A stretch of DNA of 64,000 nucleotides from Mycobacterium xenopi (GCF_009936235.1 NZ_AP022314.1:2356001-2420000), one strand, 5' to 3'; positions 36,405 to 45,074 are shown, counted from the stretch's first letter. Program-made: numbers and translations. The notes: generated from the sequence alone by a model not told the origin.

Positions 36405-36713
36405 TCAGTCGTCGTCGCTGCGATGCAGGCCGCGGCGCACCGACAACAGCTCGAACTCCGGGTGCGCGGCCACCAGGCGTTCGGCGGCGTCGAGCACCTC
36501 GACGGCGTGGCCGCGGTCGGCGGATACCATGGCCACCCCGATGCCGGCTCGCCGGTAAAGGTCATGTGAACCGGTCTCGGCGGCGGACACGCTGAACTTG
36601 CGCTGCAGCTCGGCCACCAGCGGGCGGACCACCGACCGCTTCTGCTTGAGTGAGCGCACGTCGCCGAGCAGCACGTCGAATTCGAGCCAGCCGATCCACA
36701 TGGCCGCGATCAT
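36405..36713 (-). CDS. DUF503 family protein (Rv2117-like)
   Basis: This is a 102-residue protein from ATG 36713, which overlaps the lppK stop (ATGA). The internal ATG 36701 gives MWIGWLEFD, matching the M. tuberculosis annotation, and is equally likely. It has a ferredoxin-like small fold with LKQKRSVVRPLVAELQRKF and HDLYRRAGIGVA. In other bacteria DUF503 (YlxP-like) proteins accompany ribosome maturation genes; here it sits with lppK. The function is not established. Confidence 0.85.
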   Translation of the reverse strand: MIAAMWIGWLEFDVLLGDVRSLKQKRSVVRPLVAELQRKFSVSAAETGSHDLYRRAGIGVAMVSADRGHAVEVLDAAERLVAAHPEFELLSVRRGLHRSDDD

Positions 36714-37252
36714 GGGGTCGGCGTGGGTGACGTGCCGGGCGGCGAGTTGCCCAAGCCCAGCAGCATGTCAGCTGTTTGCTGGGACAACTGCCAGCCGCCT
36801 TGGTACGGCTTGAACTCCATCGGGAACGAAAACCCGGCAGCATCCCGCTTCGGTGAGCTGACGTTGACGGTGGCCACCACATCGGCGGGATGCTTGTCCG
36901 ACCAGGCGATGTCGGTGGCGTTGAACGTCACCGGCGCATACCCGCCGTCAATCAACGCGGTGGGGAATTTGTCCAAGGCGGCGACGTTGTCCGGTGTTGC
37001 GCTTTCAACCAGGCTCAGCTTCTGATTGCCGGGCACCGCCGGGTCAGCCAGCCGGTAGAGCACGTCGGTGAGGGCCTCCGGCGGGGGCAGCGGCGCCACC
37101 TGCACAGGCATCGGTGTGGGGGCCAAAGGCTGCGACGACGGCACGGCCTGTGACGGCGGGGCAGAGCCGCGTTCGCCATGTGCGCACCCGGATAGCCCGA
37201 GCGCCGCCACAACGGTGGCGGCGCTCAACGCCGTGGACAGCTGGCTGCGCAT
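36710..37252 (-). CDS. lppK: Lipoprotein LppK
   Basis: This is a 180-residue protein. The signal peptide ends in the lipobox LSGC (Cys23). A Pro-rich spacer (to about 60) is followed by a globular domain with strands PVTFNATDIAW and ADVVATVNVSS, ending GGWQLSQQTADMLLGLG. That domain is the same type as in the neighbouring MTB12-like protein (GGWKLSRGSAMSLLQ), so the two genes are paralogous. It is anchored outside the membrane. The ligand is unknown. Confidence 0.88.
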   Translation of the reverse strand: MRSQLSTALSAATVVAALGLSGCAHGERGSAPPSQAVPSSQPLAPTPMPVQVAPLPPPEALTDVLYRLADPAVPGNQKLSLVESATPDNVAALDKFPTALIDGGYAPVTFNATDIAWSDKHPADVVATVNVSSPKRDAAGFSFPMEFKPYQGGWQLSQQTADMLLGLGNSPPGTSPTPTP

Positions 37253-37267
37253 CCCGTCCAGGAGCGG

Positions 37268-37762
37268 TCAGCCGGCCGCCTGCACGGCCTGTAACAGCGA
37301 CATCGCTGAACCGCGGGAGAGCTTCCAGCCGCCCTGGTTGACGAACGTGATGTTTTGTGTCGTGGGCGCAAGGTTTGGACCCGAGGCCGTGATGTCCGCC
37401 GACGCCGCGCCAGGACCGGCCGGCGTGATGTTCGCCACATTGAACGTCAGCGGCAGCGAGCCGTTGCGCGCGGCTTTTTGCAGCTGCCGGTCGGCGATGC
37501 GGCCCTCGACCCCGCCGACTCCGCCTTCAACCAGGTAGCTCTTGCTGGCAAACGGGACGTTGGGATTCTGCAGCCCGTTGAGAACGTTGATCAGCTGGTC
37601 GGGAGTTGGCACGTCCGCCGCCGGATCCAGCGGCAGCGGTGCGCCAAACACCACCGGCTGCACATGGGCAGCGGACACGGCTTCGGATGCAAGCGACGTC
37701 ACACCGGCGGCGGCCGCGCCGACTGCAGCGACGGCCGCCAAGCCTGTGGCTAGGGATTTCAC
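37268..37762 (-). CDS. MTB12/CFP-2-like low-molecular-weight secreted antigen
   Basis: This is a 164-residue protein with an N-terminal Sec signal (to about residue 30, Ala-rich, no lipobox Cys). The domain LINVLNGLQNPNVPFASKSYLVEGG through ITFVNQGGWKLSRGSAMSLLQ matches the MTB12 family. The upstream half of a tandem with lppK, it reads toward it with a 15-bp gap. GTG 37762 has AAAGGA 12 bases upstream. It should be secreted as a soluble protein. Confidence 0.85.
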   Translation of the reverse strand: MKSLATGLAAVAAVGAAAAGVTSLASEAVSAAHVQPVVFGAPLPLDPAADVPTPDQLINVLNGLQNPNVPFASKSYLVEGGVGGVEGRIADRQLQKAARNGSLPLTFNVANITPAGPGAASADITASGPNLAPTTQNITFVNQGGWKLSRGSAMSLLQAVQAAG

Positions 37763-37913
37763 GGTCTCGGATGTCCTTTCGATCGGCCCGATTCAGTGCG
37801 AAGGTTACCAATGGCGGTTAAGTGTTGAATTTTGATCCCCGCACGAATGCCAAATCGCCGGTAGCGTTGAAGTATCCGCCGCGCCAACATCCGGCGCGCG
37901 AAAGGAGCTCAAC

Positions 37914-39728
37914 ATGGGTGACTCAGAGCGTGAAACGTTCGGACCCCCGATGTCCAGCGACGACGCCGCAGAATTAGAAGAGCTGCGGCGCGAGGCCGCC
38001 CTGCTCCGCGAGCAACTCGAAAACGCCGTCGGACAGCAGGGGTCAGTCCGTGGTGCCCGCGACGTGCATCAGCTGGAGGCGCGGATCGACTCCCTCGCCG
38101 CGCGCAACTCCAAACTGATGGAAACCTTGAAGGAGGCGCGCCAGCAGCTGCTGGCACTGCGCGAGGAAGTGGACCGGCTCGGGCAGCCGCCCAGCGGTTA
38201 CGGCGTGCTGCTGTCGACACACGACGACAACACCGTCGACGTGTTCACCTCGGGCCGCAAAATGCGCCTGACGTGCTCACCGAATATTGACGTCAAGTCA
38301 CTTAAGAAAGGGCAAACTGTCCGGCTAAATGAAGCCCTGACCGTGGTCGAGGCCGGCAATTTCGAATCGGTCGGCGAAATTTCCACGTTGCGTGAAATTC
38401 TCGCCGACGGGCACCGCGCGCTGGTCGTCGGTCACGCCGACGAGGAACGCATCGTCTGGCTCGCCGAGCCGCTGGTGGCCGAGAACCTGCCCGACGGCGT
38501 CCCCGACGCTCTCAACGACGACACCCGGCCGCGCAAGCTGCGTCCCGGGGACTCGTTGCTGGTGGACACCAAGGCCGGCTACGCCTTCGAGCGCATCCCC
38601 AAGGCGGAAGTCGAAGACCTGGTGCTCGAAGAGGTGCCCGATGTCAGCTACGACGACATCGGCGGGCTCTCCCGGCAGATCGAGCAGATCCGCGACGCGG
38701 TCGAGCTGCCGTTCCTGCACAAGGAGCTGTACAAGGAATACGCGCTGCGCCCACCCAAGGGCGTGTTGCTCTACGGCCCGCCCGGCTGCGGCAAGACGCT
38801 GATCGCCAAGGCCGTGGCCAACTCGCTGGCCAAAAAGATGGCCGAGGTGCGCGGCGACGACGCCAAGGAGGCCAAGTCGTATTTCCTCAACATCAAGGGC
38901 CCGGAGCTGCTGAACAAGTTCGTCGGCGAGACCGAGCGTCACATCCGGCTGATCTTCCAGCGCGCTCGCGAGAAGGCGTCGGAAGGCACCCCGGTGATCG
39001 TGTTCTTCGACGAGATGGATTCCATCTTCCGCACCCGCGGCACCGGGGTCTCCTCCGATGTGGAGACGACGGTGGTGCCGCAGCTGCTGAGCGAGATCGA
39101 CGGCGTGGAGGGGCTGGAGAACGTCATCGTGATCGGCGCCTCCAACCGCGAGGACATGATCGACCCGGCGATCCTGCGGCCGGGCCGGCTCGACGTGAAG
39201 ATCAAGATCGAGCGTCCGGACGCCGAGGCGGCGCAGGACATCTTCTCTAAGTACCTCACCGAGGACCTGCCGGTGCACGCCGACGACCTCGCCGAGTTCG
39301 GCGGCGATCGCGCAGCCTGCATCAAGGGGATGATCGAAAAGGTTGTGGACCGGATGTACGCCGAGATCGACGAAAACCGGTTCCTGGAGGTCACTTACGC
39401 CAACGGTGACAAAGAAGTCATGTACTTCAAGGACTTCAACTCCGGGGCGATGATCCAAAACGTCGTCGACCGGGCGAAGAAGAACGCGATCAAGTCGGTG
39501 TTGGAGACCGGCCAGCCCGGATTGCGCATCCAGCACCTGCTCGATTCGATCGCCGACGAGTTCGCTGAGAACGAGGACCTGCCCAACACGACCAACCCCG
39601 ATGACTGGGCGCGGATCTCGGGCAAGAAGGGCGAGCGGATCGTCTACATCCGCACCCTGGTCACCGGCAAGAGCTCGAGCGCGTCGCGGGCCATCGACAC
39701 CGAATCCAACCTGGGCCAGTACCTGTAG
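37914..39728 (+). CDS. mpa: Mycobacterial proteasomal ATPase (ARC/Mpa)
   Basis: This is a 604-residue AAA+ ring ATPase that unfolds pupylated proteins and feeds the 20S core. An N-terminal coiled coil (about 20-85) binds Pup. OB folds follow (about 90-240). The AAA module has YGPPGCGKT (Walker A, about 288), VIVFFDEMDS (Walker B, about 362) and RPGRLDVK (arginine-finger region). The C-terminus is GQYL, the docking motif for the proteasome alpha ring. GAAAGGAG precedes ATG 37914. It lies upstream of the dop-pup-prc cluster, as in M. tuberculosis. Confidence 0.97.
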   Translation: MGDSERETFGPPMSSDDAAELEELRREAALLREQLENAVGQQGSVRGARDVHQLEARIDSLAARNSKLMETLKEARQQLLALREEVDRLGQPPSGYGVLLSTHDDNTVDVFTSGRKMRLTCSPNIDVKSLKKGQTVRLNEALTVVEAGNFESVGEISTLREILADGHRALVVGHADEERIVWLAEPLVAENLPDGVPDALNDDTRPRKLRPGDSLLVDTKAGYAFERIPKAEVEDLVLEEVPDVSYDDIGGLSRQIEQIRDAVELPFLHKELYKEYALRPPKGVLLYGPPGCGKTLIAKAVANSLAKKMAEVRGDDAKEAKSYFLNIKGPELLNKFVGETERHIRLIFQRAREKASEGTPVIVFFDEMDSIFRTRGTGVSSDVETTVVPQLLSEIDGVEGLENVIVIGASNREDMIDPAILRPGRLDVKIKIERPDAEAAQDIFSKYLTEDLPVHADDLAEFGGDRAACIKGMIEKVVDRMYAEIDENRFLEVTYANGDKEVMYFKDFNSGAMIQNVVDRAKKNAIKSVLETGQPGLRIQHLLDSIADEFAENEDLPNTTNPDDWARISGKKGERIVYIRTLVTGKSSSASRAIDTESNLGQYL

Positions 39729-39742
39729 CACTCCGGCGCCCA

Positions 39743-39778
39743 CACTGAAACCGCCCGCCATGGTTTCGGTGCGGTTTT
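39743..39778. terminator. Terminator hairpin downstream of mpa
   Basis: CACTGAAACC pairs with GGTTTCGGTG (9 of 10 Watson-Crick plus a G-T) around a 9-base loop, followed by CGGTTTT. It lies between convergent mpa and the Rv2114-like gene. Confidence 0.65.
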
Positions 39779-39787
39779 GCCCGCAGA

Positions 39788-40420
39788 TCAGTCGGTCAGC
39801 AGCGAGTAGCTGTTTTTCAGGTCGTCCTGCAGCACCTGGGCCGCGCGGGTGGTGGTGTCAATATGCAGTGGGCTGTCCAGCACTCGTGACTGGTAGGTCC
39901 ATCCGTCCGGTAGGGCAAGCCGTGCGCCAAGGTGGGGCAGGTCAGCGAGCGAGAGGCCGGGATCGACGATCTGGCTGCAGGTCTGCATCACCCAGCGCCG
40001 GTAGGCGGGGTCGTGCAGTTCGTAGACCTCTTGCCCGGCATCGAAGATGAAGACGGTGTGGCGGTTGACCTGATTGGCGGCGTAGGGCACTGGGTTGATC
40101 GCGGTCAGCAAGACCGTGGCCTGCAGCAGCATGTCGATGCCGCCGAAATTTTTGATTATTCGCGGACCTTGTGGCGTCTTCTCGATGGTGTTCATCAGCC
40201 AACGGCGCGGTCCGTTGAGCAAAGCGGTGGCAGCACCGTTTTCGGTCGCGATGGCCTGCGGATCGAGCGCCGACCACAACTCGGCGGGACAGTCGTTGAG
40301 CGGGAAGCTGTTGTACACGGTGGCCTGCGGACCCGCCTCGCCAGGGGTCACCAGGAGCACCTCGCCGTAGCGCTTTCCGAAAACGTCGGTCAGGCGCTCG
40401 CGTACCATCTCGCCGGACAT
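39788..40420 (-). CDS. Conserved hypothetical protein (Rv2114-like)
   Basis: This is a 210-residue soluble protein from ATG 40420 (MSGEMVRERLTDVF). A TTG at 40456 gives 222 residues; the shorter form is closer to my recollection of Rv2114 (207). Motifs such as GEVLLVTPGEAG and HTVFIFDAGQEVYELHDPAYRRWVMQ are intact, and no domain is recognised. It is convergent with mpa. Confidence 0.75.
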   Translation of the reverse strand: MSGEMVRERLTDVFGKRYGEVLLVTPGEAGPQATVYNSFPLNDCPAELWSALDPQAIATENGAATALLNGPRRWLMNTIEKTPQGPRIIKNFGGIDMLLQATVLLTAINPVPYAANQVNRHTVFIFDAGQEVYELHDPAYRRWVMQTCSQIVDPGLSLADLPHLGARLALPDGWTYQSRVLDSPLHIDTTTRAAQVLQDDLKNSYSLLTD

Positions 40421-40488
40421 CTCGGTGAAGGTAATCGGTGAGCTGGGTCGGGTCAAACGCAGCCGCCGCCCCGGGTCGGGGCGCGTCG

Positions 40489-40695
40489 CTAGGCGGCGGT
40501 TCCGGTATCAAAACGCCCGTCAAGGACCGCCACAACCTCGCGCGCTGCCCGCTGACTGGATTCGACTGCCCATCGATGGATCCGGTTGAACGCCTTGCAG
40601 TTTCGCTGCCCGTCCAGTGCACTGGGCCGACGGGCGCCCGTGGTGTCCGGCCGAATCGGGTCAGGGTCGACGGCGCGGTGAACGCGGCGTAGCAC
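40489..40695 (-). pseudogene. C-terminal remnant of a flavin monoamine oxidase
   Basis: On the minus strand one frame reads LTRFGRTPRAPVGPVHWTGSETA then GSIDG, and the adjacent frame continues AVESSQRAAREVVAVLDGR to a TAG at 40491-40489. Together these are the typical end of flavin-containing amine oxidases (RxPxGxxHWAGTETA, then GxxxGAVxSGxRAA). One G is missing near 40571 (GATGGGCAG). Upstream (higher coordinates) the similarity fades before the 59-bp repeat array, and no FAD-binding N-terminus is seen. The rest of the gene has been lost. Confidence 0.65.
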
Positions 40696-40780
40696 CCGGC
40701 GGTGTTGACGGCGTCTCTGAGCGCCGGCAGTTTGCGGCCCAGGCGCTGCAGACGCCACAACACTTGACCAATATCGGCCC

Positions 40781-40994
40781 TCCTCGCCCCGCTCCGCGGG
40801 CCGCATCGTCGCCACGCTGGGGCTCGATCGCGCGGCTCCTCCTCGCCCCGCTCCGCGGGCCGCATCGTCGCCACGCTGGGGCTCGATCGCGCGGCTCCTC
40901 CTCGCCCCGCTCCGCGGGCCGCATCGTCGCCACGCTGGGGCTCGATCGCGCGGCTCCTCCTCGCCCCGCTCCGCGGGCCGCATCGTCGCCACGC
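40781..40994. repeat. 59-bp tandem repeat, about 3.6 copies, upstream of dop
   Basis: Units beginning TCCTCGCCCC start at 40781, 40840, 40899 and 40958, exactly 59 bp apart and apparently identical. The last copy is cut at 36 bp, and the dop ATG follows 13 bases after its end. The unit includes the palindromic CCGCGG and GATCGCGC pieces. The length is not a multiple of three, and all frames that cross it look non-coding. It resembles MIRU-type mycobacterial intergenic repeats in size. Confidence 0.95.
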
Positions 40995-41007
40995 CTAGGC
41001 TTGAACC

Positions 41008-42504
41008 ATGCAACGGATAATCGGGACAGAGGTCGAGTACGGCATTTCCTCGCCGTCGGACCCGACCGCGAACCCGATTCTGACCTCGACGCAGGCGGTG
41101 CTGGCCTACGCCGCCGCGGCGGGCCTGCAGCGGGCTAAACGCACCCGCTGGGACTACGAGGTGGAATCCCCGCTGCGCGACGCCCGCGGATTCGACCTGA
41201 GTCGCTCGGCCGGTCCACCGCCGGTGGTCGACGCCGACGAGGTCGGCGCCGCCAACATGATCCTGACCAACGGGGCGCGGCTCTATGTGGACCACGCCCA
41301 CCCCGAGTACTCGGCACCTGAATGCACCGACCCGCTCGACGCGGTGATCTGGGACAAGGCCGGCGAGCGGGTGATGGAGGCCGCCGCGCGCCACGTCGCG
41401 AGCGTGCCCGGGGCGGTGAAGCTGCAGCTGTACAAGAACAACGTCGACGGCAAGGGTGCCTCCTACGGGTCGCACGAGAACTACTTGATGAGCCGCCAGA
41501 CCCCGTTCTCGGCCGTCATCGTGGGCCTGACCCCGTTCTTGGTGTCCCGCCAGGTGATCACCGGCCAAGGCCGGGTGGGCATCGGCCCGGCCGGCGACGA
41601 ACCCGGGTTTCAGCTGTCCCAGCGGGCCGACTACATCGAGGTCGAGGTCGGCTTGGAGACCACGCTCAAGCGCGGCATCATCAACACCCGCGACGAGCCG
41701 CACGCCGACGCCGACCGGTACCGCCGGCTGCACGTCATCATCGGCGACGCCAATCTCGCAGAGACGTCGACGTATCTCAAGCTGGGTAGCACAGCGCTGG
41801 TGCTCGACCTGATCGAAGAGGGCATCGACCTAAGCGACCTGGCGTTGGCGCGACCCGTACACGCCGTACACGCCATCAGCCGCGACCCCTCGTTGCGTGC
41901 CACGGTCGCGCTGGCCGACGGCCGGGAACTGACAGGGCTTGCCCTGCAACGGGTCTACCTGGACCGGGTGGCCAAGCTCGTCGACTCCCGCGACCCGGAT
42001 CCGCGCGCCAACGACATCGTGGAAACGTGGGCCCACGTCCTCGACCTGCTCGAGCGCGATCCGATGGAGTGTGCCGAGCTGCTGGACTGGCCTGCCAAGC
42101 TGCGAATCCTCGAAGGGTTCCGCCAGCGGGAGAACCTCAGCTGGTCGGCGCCACGGCTGCATCTGGTGGACCTGCAGTACTCCGACGTCCGGCTGGACAA
42201 GGGCCTGTACAACCGGCTGGTCGCCCGGGGGTCGATGCGGCGCCTGGTCACCGAACAGCAAGTGCTCAACGCCGTCGACAACCCGCCCACCGACACCCGG
42301 GCTTATTTCCGCGGCGAGTGCCTGCGGCGGTTCGGTGCGGATATCGCCGCCGCCAGCTGGGACTCGGTGATATTCGACTTGGGTGGTGATTCTCTGGTTC
42401 GGATTCCGACGCTAGAACCGCTCCGCGGCAGCAAGGCCCACGTCGGGGCGTTGCTGGATTCGGTCGACAGTGCCGTCGAACTCGTGGAACAACTGACGAC
42501 GTGA
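41008..42504 (+). CDS. dop: Deamidase/depupylase of Pup
   Basis: This is a 498-residue glutamine-synthetase-fold protein, the same length as the M. tuberculosis enzyme. It begins with IIGTEVEYGISSP (metal-binding Glu residues), followed by the Dop-specific loop (about 40-75) that PafA lacks. NGARLYVDHAHPEYSAPE and NTRDEPHADADRYRRLHVIIGDAN are shared with PafA. It deamidates the C-terminal Gln of Pup and removes Pup from substrates. No strong ribosome site is seen between the repeat array and ATG 41008. The 3' end is 95 bp before pup. Confidence 0.97.
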   Translation: MQRIIGTEVEYGISSPSDPTANPILTSTQAVLAYAAAAGLQRAKRTRWDYEVESPLRDARGFDLSRSAGPPPVVDADEVGAANMILTNGARLYVDHAHPEYSAPECTDPLDAVIWDKAGERVMEAAARHVASVPGAVKLQLYKNNVDGKGASYGSHENYLMSRQTPFSAVIVGLTPFLVSRQVITGQGRVGIGPAGDEPGFQLSQRADYIEVEVGLETTLKRGIINTRDEPHADADRYRRLHVIIGDANLAETSTYLKLGSTALVLDLIEEGIDLSDLALARPVHAVHAISRDPSLRATVALADGRELTGLALQRVYLDRVAKLVDSRDPDPRANDIVETWAHVLDLLERDPMECAELLDWPAKLRILEGFRQRENLSWSAPRLHLVDLQYSDVRLDKGLYNRLVARGSMRRLVTEQQVLNAVDNPPTDTRAYFRGECLRRFGADIAAASWDSVIFDLGGDSLVRIPTLEPLRGSKAHVGALLDSVDSAVELVEQLTT

Positions 42505-42599
42505 GCTTCGTTACCCGAGGAAAGGTCGGTGTGGACCGGTAGGGTAGAGAAACCGGCGGACGCGTGACGCGCCGCCGATTGACGAAGCAGGAGGCAGCG

Positions 42600-42794
42600 A
42601 TGGCTCAGGAGCAGACCAAGCGTGGCGGTGGCGGCGGCGATGACGACGACTTCACCGGCAGCAACGCCGCGGGCCAGGAGCGTCGCGAAAAGCTGACCGA
42701 GGAAACCGACGATCTGCTCGACGAGATCGACGACGTTCTCGAGGAGAACGCCGAGGACTTCGTGCGCGCGTACGTCCAAAAGGGCGGACAGTGA
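42600..42794 (+). CDS. pup: Prokaryotic ubiquitin-like protein Pup
   Basis: This is a 64-residue, acidic, disordered protein ending GGQ, so the C-terminal Gln must be deamidated by Dop before ligation. The helical Mpa-binding part is about residues 21-58 (REKLTEETDDLLDEIDDVL). AGGAGG lies 6 bases before ATG 42600; the in-frame ATG or GTG further upstream is rejected because of this. The TGA overlaps prcB's GTG (GTGA). A TAGGGT hexamer at 42540 could be a -10 element. Confidence 0.97.
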   Translation: MAQEQTKRGGGGGDDDDFTGSNAAGQERREKLTEETDDLLDEIDDVLEENAEDFVRAYVQKGGQ

Positions 42795-43690
42795 CCTGGC
42801 CGTTCCGCGATCGCCTGGCCACTAACTCAGCACTTCCCGGAGTCCCATCTAGTCCCGTAGATCTGTCCTCGTTTGCCGACTTCCTGCGTCGGCAGGCGCC
42901 TGAGTTGTTGCCGGTGTGCGCCGGCGGTGCCGCCGAGTCTGGCGGGGCCGCTGGTAGCCAGCTGCGCCACGGCACCACGATCGTTGCCCTGAAATACCCG
43001 GGCGGCGTCGTGATGGCCGGTGACCGGCGGTCGACGCAAGGCAACATGATCGCCGGGCGCGACATCAAGAAGGTGTATATCACCGACGACTACACCGCGA
43101 CCGGTATCGCCGGCACCGCCGCGATCGCGGTCGAGTTTGCCCGCCTCTACGCCGTCGAACTCGAACACTACGAAAAGCTTGAGGGTGTGCCGCTCACGTT
43201 CGCCGGCAAGGTCAACCGGCTGGCGATCATGGTGCGCAACAACCTCGGGGCCGCTATGCAGGGGCTCGTCGCGCTGCCCTTGCTGGCCGGTCTCGACATC
43301 GACGACCCAGATCCGCAGAAAGCTGGCCGCATCGTGTCGTTCGACGCCGCCGGGGGCTGGAACTTCGAGGAAGAGGGCTACCAAGCGGTCGGCTCGGGGG
43401 CGATCTTCGCCAAGTCGTCGATCAAGAAGCTCTACTCCCAGGTGACCGATGCCGATTCGGCGCTGCGGGTGGCGGTGGAAGCCCTCTACGACGCCGCCGA
43501 TGACGACTCGGCCACAGGGGGACCGGATCTGGTTCGCGGTATCTACCCGACCGCAGTCACCATCGGCGCCGAAGGCGCGGTCGAGGTGCCCGAGCAGCGC
43601 ATTGCTGAGCTAGCCCGAGAGGTCATCGAAAGTCGTTCGCGTGCTGACACTTTCGGGCCAGATGCAGAGGCGCCACGGAGCGAGAAGTGA
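42791..43690 (+). CDS. prcB: 20S proteasome beta subunit
   Basis: This is a 299-residue precursor with a 61-residue propeptide ending GSQLRHG, then the catalytic Thr62 (TTIVALKYPGG). Downstream, GDRRSTQGN, TGIAGTAAIAVEFARLY and the Lys/Asp active-site region are conserved. The mature subunit self-cleaves and forms the two inner heptameric rings. The start overlaps the pup stop and the end overlaps prcA, so the three genes form one transcript. Confidence 0.97.
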   Translation: MTWPFRDRLATNSALPGVPSSPVDLSSFADFLRRQAPELLPVCAGGAAESGGAAGSQLRHGTTIVALKYPGGVVMAGDRRSTQGNMIAGRDIKKVYITDDYTATGIAGTAAIAVEFARLYAVELEHYEKLEGVPLTFAGKVNRLAIMVRNNLGAAMQGLVALPLLAGLDIDDPDPQKAGRIVSFDAAGGWNFEEEGYQAVGSGAIFAKSSIKKLYSQVTDADSALRVAVEALYDAADDDSATGGPDLVRGIYPTAVTIGAEGAVEVPEQRIAELAREVIESRSRADTFGPDAEAPRSEK

Positions 43691-44427
43691 GCTTCCCCTA
43701 TTTCATCTCACCCGAGCAGGCGATGCGCGAGCGCAGCGAGCTCGCCCGCAAGGGCATTGCGCGCGGCCGCAGCGTGGTGGCGCTGGCCTACGCCGGGGGT
43801 GTGCTGTTCGTCGCCGAGAACCCGTCACGATCCCTACAGAAGATCAGCGAGCTCTACGACCGGGTGGGCTTCGCGGCTGCCGGCAAGTTCAACGAGTTCG
43901 ACAACCTGCGCCGCGGCGGCATCCAGTTCGCTGATACCCGCGGGTATGCCTACGACCGACGCGACGTCACCGGCCGGCAGCTGGCCAACGTCTACGCGCA
44001 GACCCTGGGCACCATCTTCACCGAGCAGGCCAAGCCCTACGAGGTCGAACTGTGTGTCGCCGAGGTGGCGCACTACGGCGAGACCAAACCCCCTGAGATG
44101 TACCGGATCACCTATGACGGGTCGATCAACGACGAGCCGCATTATGTGGTCATGGGTGGCACCACCGAGCCGATCGTCAACGCGCTGAAGGAGTCCTACA
44201 CCGAAAACGCCGACCTGAGCACCGCGGTGCGCATCGCTGTCGAGGCGCTGCGGGCGGGAAGTGGCAATGGCGCCGCCGATCAGCCAGCCCTCGGCGTGTC
44301 CACCCTCGAGGTGGCGATTCTCGACCAGAACCGGCCGCGGCGGGCCTTTCGGCGGATCACCGGTGCCGCGCTGGAGGCGCTGCTGCCCAAAGCCGAGGGC
44401 TCGGCTGGTGGCAAGTCGTCGAAATAG
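43687..44427 (+). CDS. prcA: 20S proteasome alpha subunit
   Basis: This is a 246-residue protein that forms the outer rings of the core and docks Mpa's GQYL tail. The N-terminal gate segment is MSFPYFISPEQAMRERSELA. The core matches the NTN-hydrolase fold, with VALAYAGGVLFVAENPS and YDRVGFAAAGKFNEFDNL. The GTG 43687 start overlaps prcB by 4 bp. The C-terminus is Gly/Ser/Lys-rich. The gene is followed by a NADAR gene instead of the content usual in M. tuberculosis. Confidence 0.97.
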   Translation: MSFPYFISPEQAMRERSELARKGIARGRSVVALAYAGGVLFVAENPSRSLQKISELYDRVGFAAAGKFNEFDNLRRGGIQFADTRGYAYDRRDVTGRQLANVYAQTLGTIFTEQAKPYEVELCVAEVAHYGETKPPEMYRITYDGSINDEPHYVVMGGTTEPIVNALKESYTENADLSTAVRIAVEALRAGSGNGAADQPALGVSTLEVAILDQNRPRRAFRRITGAALEALLPKAEGSAGGKSSK

Positions 44428-44486
44428 GACGGCCACCACGTAGCTTGGCCGACAGGACCCGATGGCACGCCGCGGAGGTCGCACCA

Positions 44487-44963
44487 GTGAGCGAGCTGCA
44501 TATCCCGGTGATCGACACCTTCGCGGGGGAGTATCTGTTCTTGTCGAATTTCGCGCCCGCACCCACACCGCATCGCGGTTGGCTTTACCCGACCAGCGAG
44601 CACGCCTTCGCGGCCGCGAAGACACGTGACCCGGCTGCGGTGGCCGCTATCCGCAACACCGACGATCCGGCCCGCGCCAAGCAGATCGGCCGTGCCGCGC
44701 CCCTAGTCGAGGGCTGGGAAGCCGGCGGCAAATTCGCGGCGATGGAAGAGGTGGTCACCGCGAAGTTCGACAACAATCCCGACCTGGCGCGCCGGCTGCT
44801 GGAGACCCATGGCGTTCTGCTGGTGGAAGGAAACACCTGGCATGACCAGGTCTGGGGATCGTGCCGGTGTGAGGAGCACTGCAACATTCCCGGCGGTAAC
44901 GCCCTCGGTGTGATCTTGATGGCAGTGCGGCTGCGATTGGCGGCGCAGCGCACCCGGGTTTGA
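44487..44963 (+). CDS. NADAR (YbiA/DUF1768) family protein
   Basis: This is a 158-residue protein from GTG 44487, chosen because GGAGG (44473-44477) lies 9 bases upstream; the frame opens earlier at a TTG at 44445. Family motifs are FLSNFAPAP (near residue 16), YPTSEHAFAAAKT (about 35) and a late GNTWHDQVWG (about 117), with a C-terminal GGNALGVILMAVR. NADAR proteins hydrolyse N-glycosidic bonds of riboflavin intermediates or of ADP-ribosyl adducts. Which one applies here is unknown. It lies 59 bp after prcA. Confidence 0.87.
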   Translation: MSELHIPVIDTFAGEYLFLSNFAPAPTPHRGWLYPTSEHAFAAAKTRDPAAVAAIRNTDDPARAKQIGRAAPLVEGWEAGGKFAAMEEVVTAKFDNNPDLARRLLETHGVLLVEGNTWHDQVWGSCRCEEHCNIPGGNALGVILMAVRLRLAAQRTRV

Positions 44964-45043
44964 ATGCCCCGTGGGCAAGCCAGGGGCTCGCCGGGCGCGG
45001 GACGTGAACGACATCAACGGCTTTGGCCGTGCCGGAGCCCGTG

Positions 45044-45072
45044 TTGCCGAGAGTTCAAATCGGTGCTACCTT
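45044..45072 (+). promoter_or_regulatory. Possible SigA-type promoter ahead of the M-box
   Basis: TTGCCG (45044-45049) and TACCTT (45067-45072) are separated by 17 bases. A start a few bases later would place the riboswitch at the very 5' end of the transcript. Confidence 0.4.
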
Positions 45073-45074
45073 GC

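Noticed and set aside
38325..39761. 478-codon minus-strand frame opposite mpa
   Set aside because: It is a shadow of a highly conserved AAA gene; composition is His/Asp/Val-rich with no ribosome site.
40661..40933. Minus-strand protein made of repeated ATMRPAERGEE-like segments
   Set aside because: It arises from the 59-bp DNA repeat, which shifts frame with each unit, so it is not a protein repeat.
40781..40994. Possible CRISPR array
   Set aside because: Units are contiguous with no unique spacers; it is a simple tandem repeat and no cas gene is nearby (the RecB-like protein at 34569-35471 is chromosomal and isolated).
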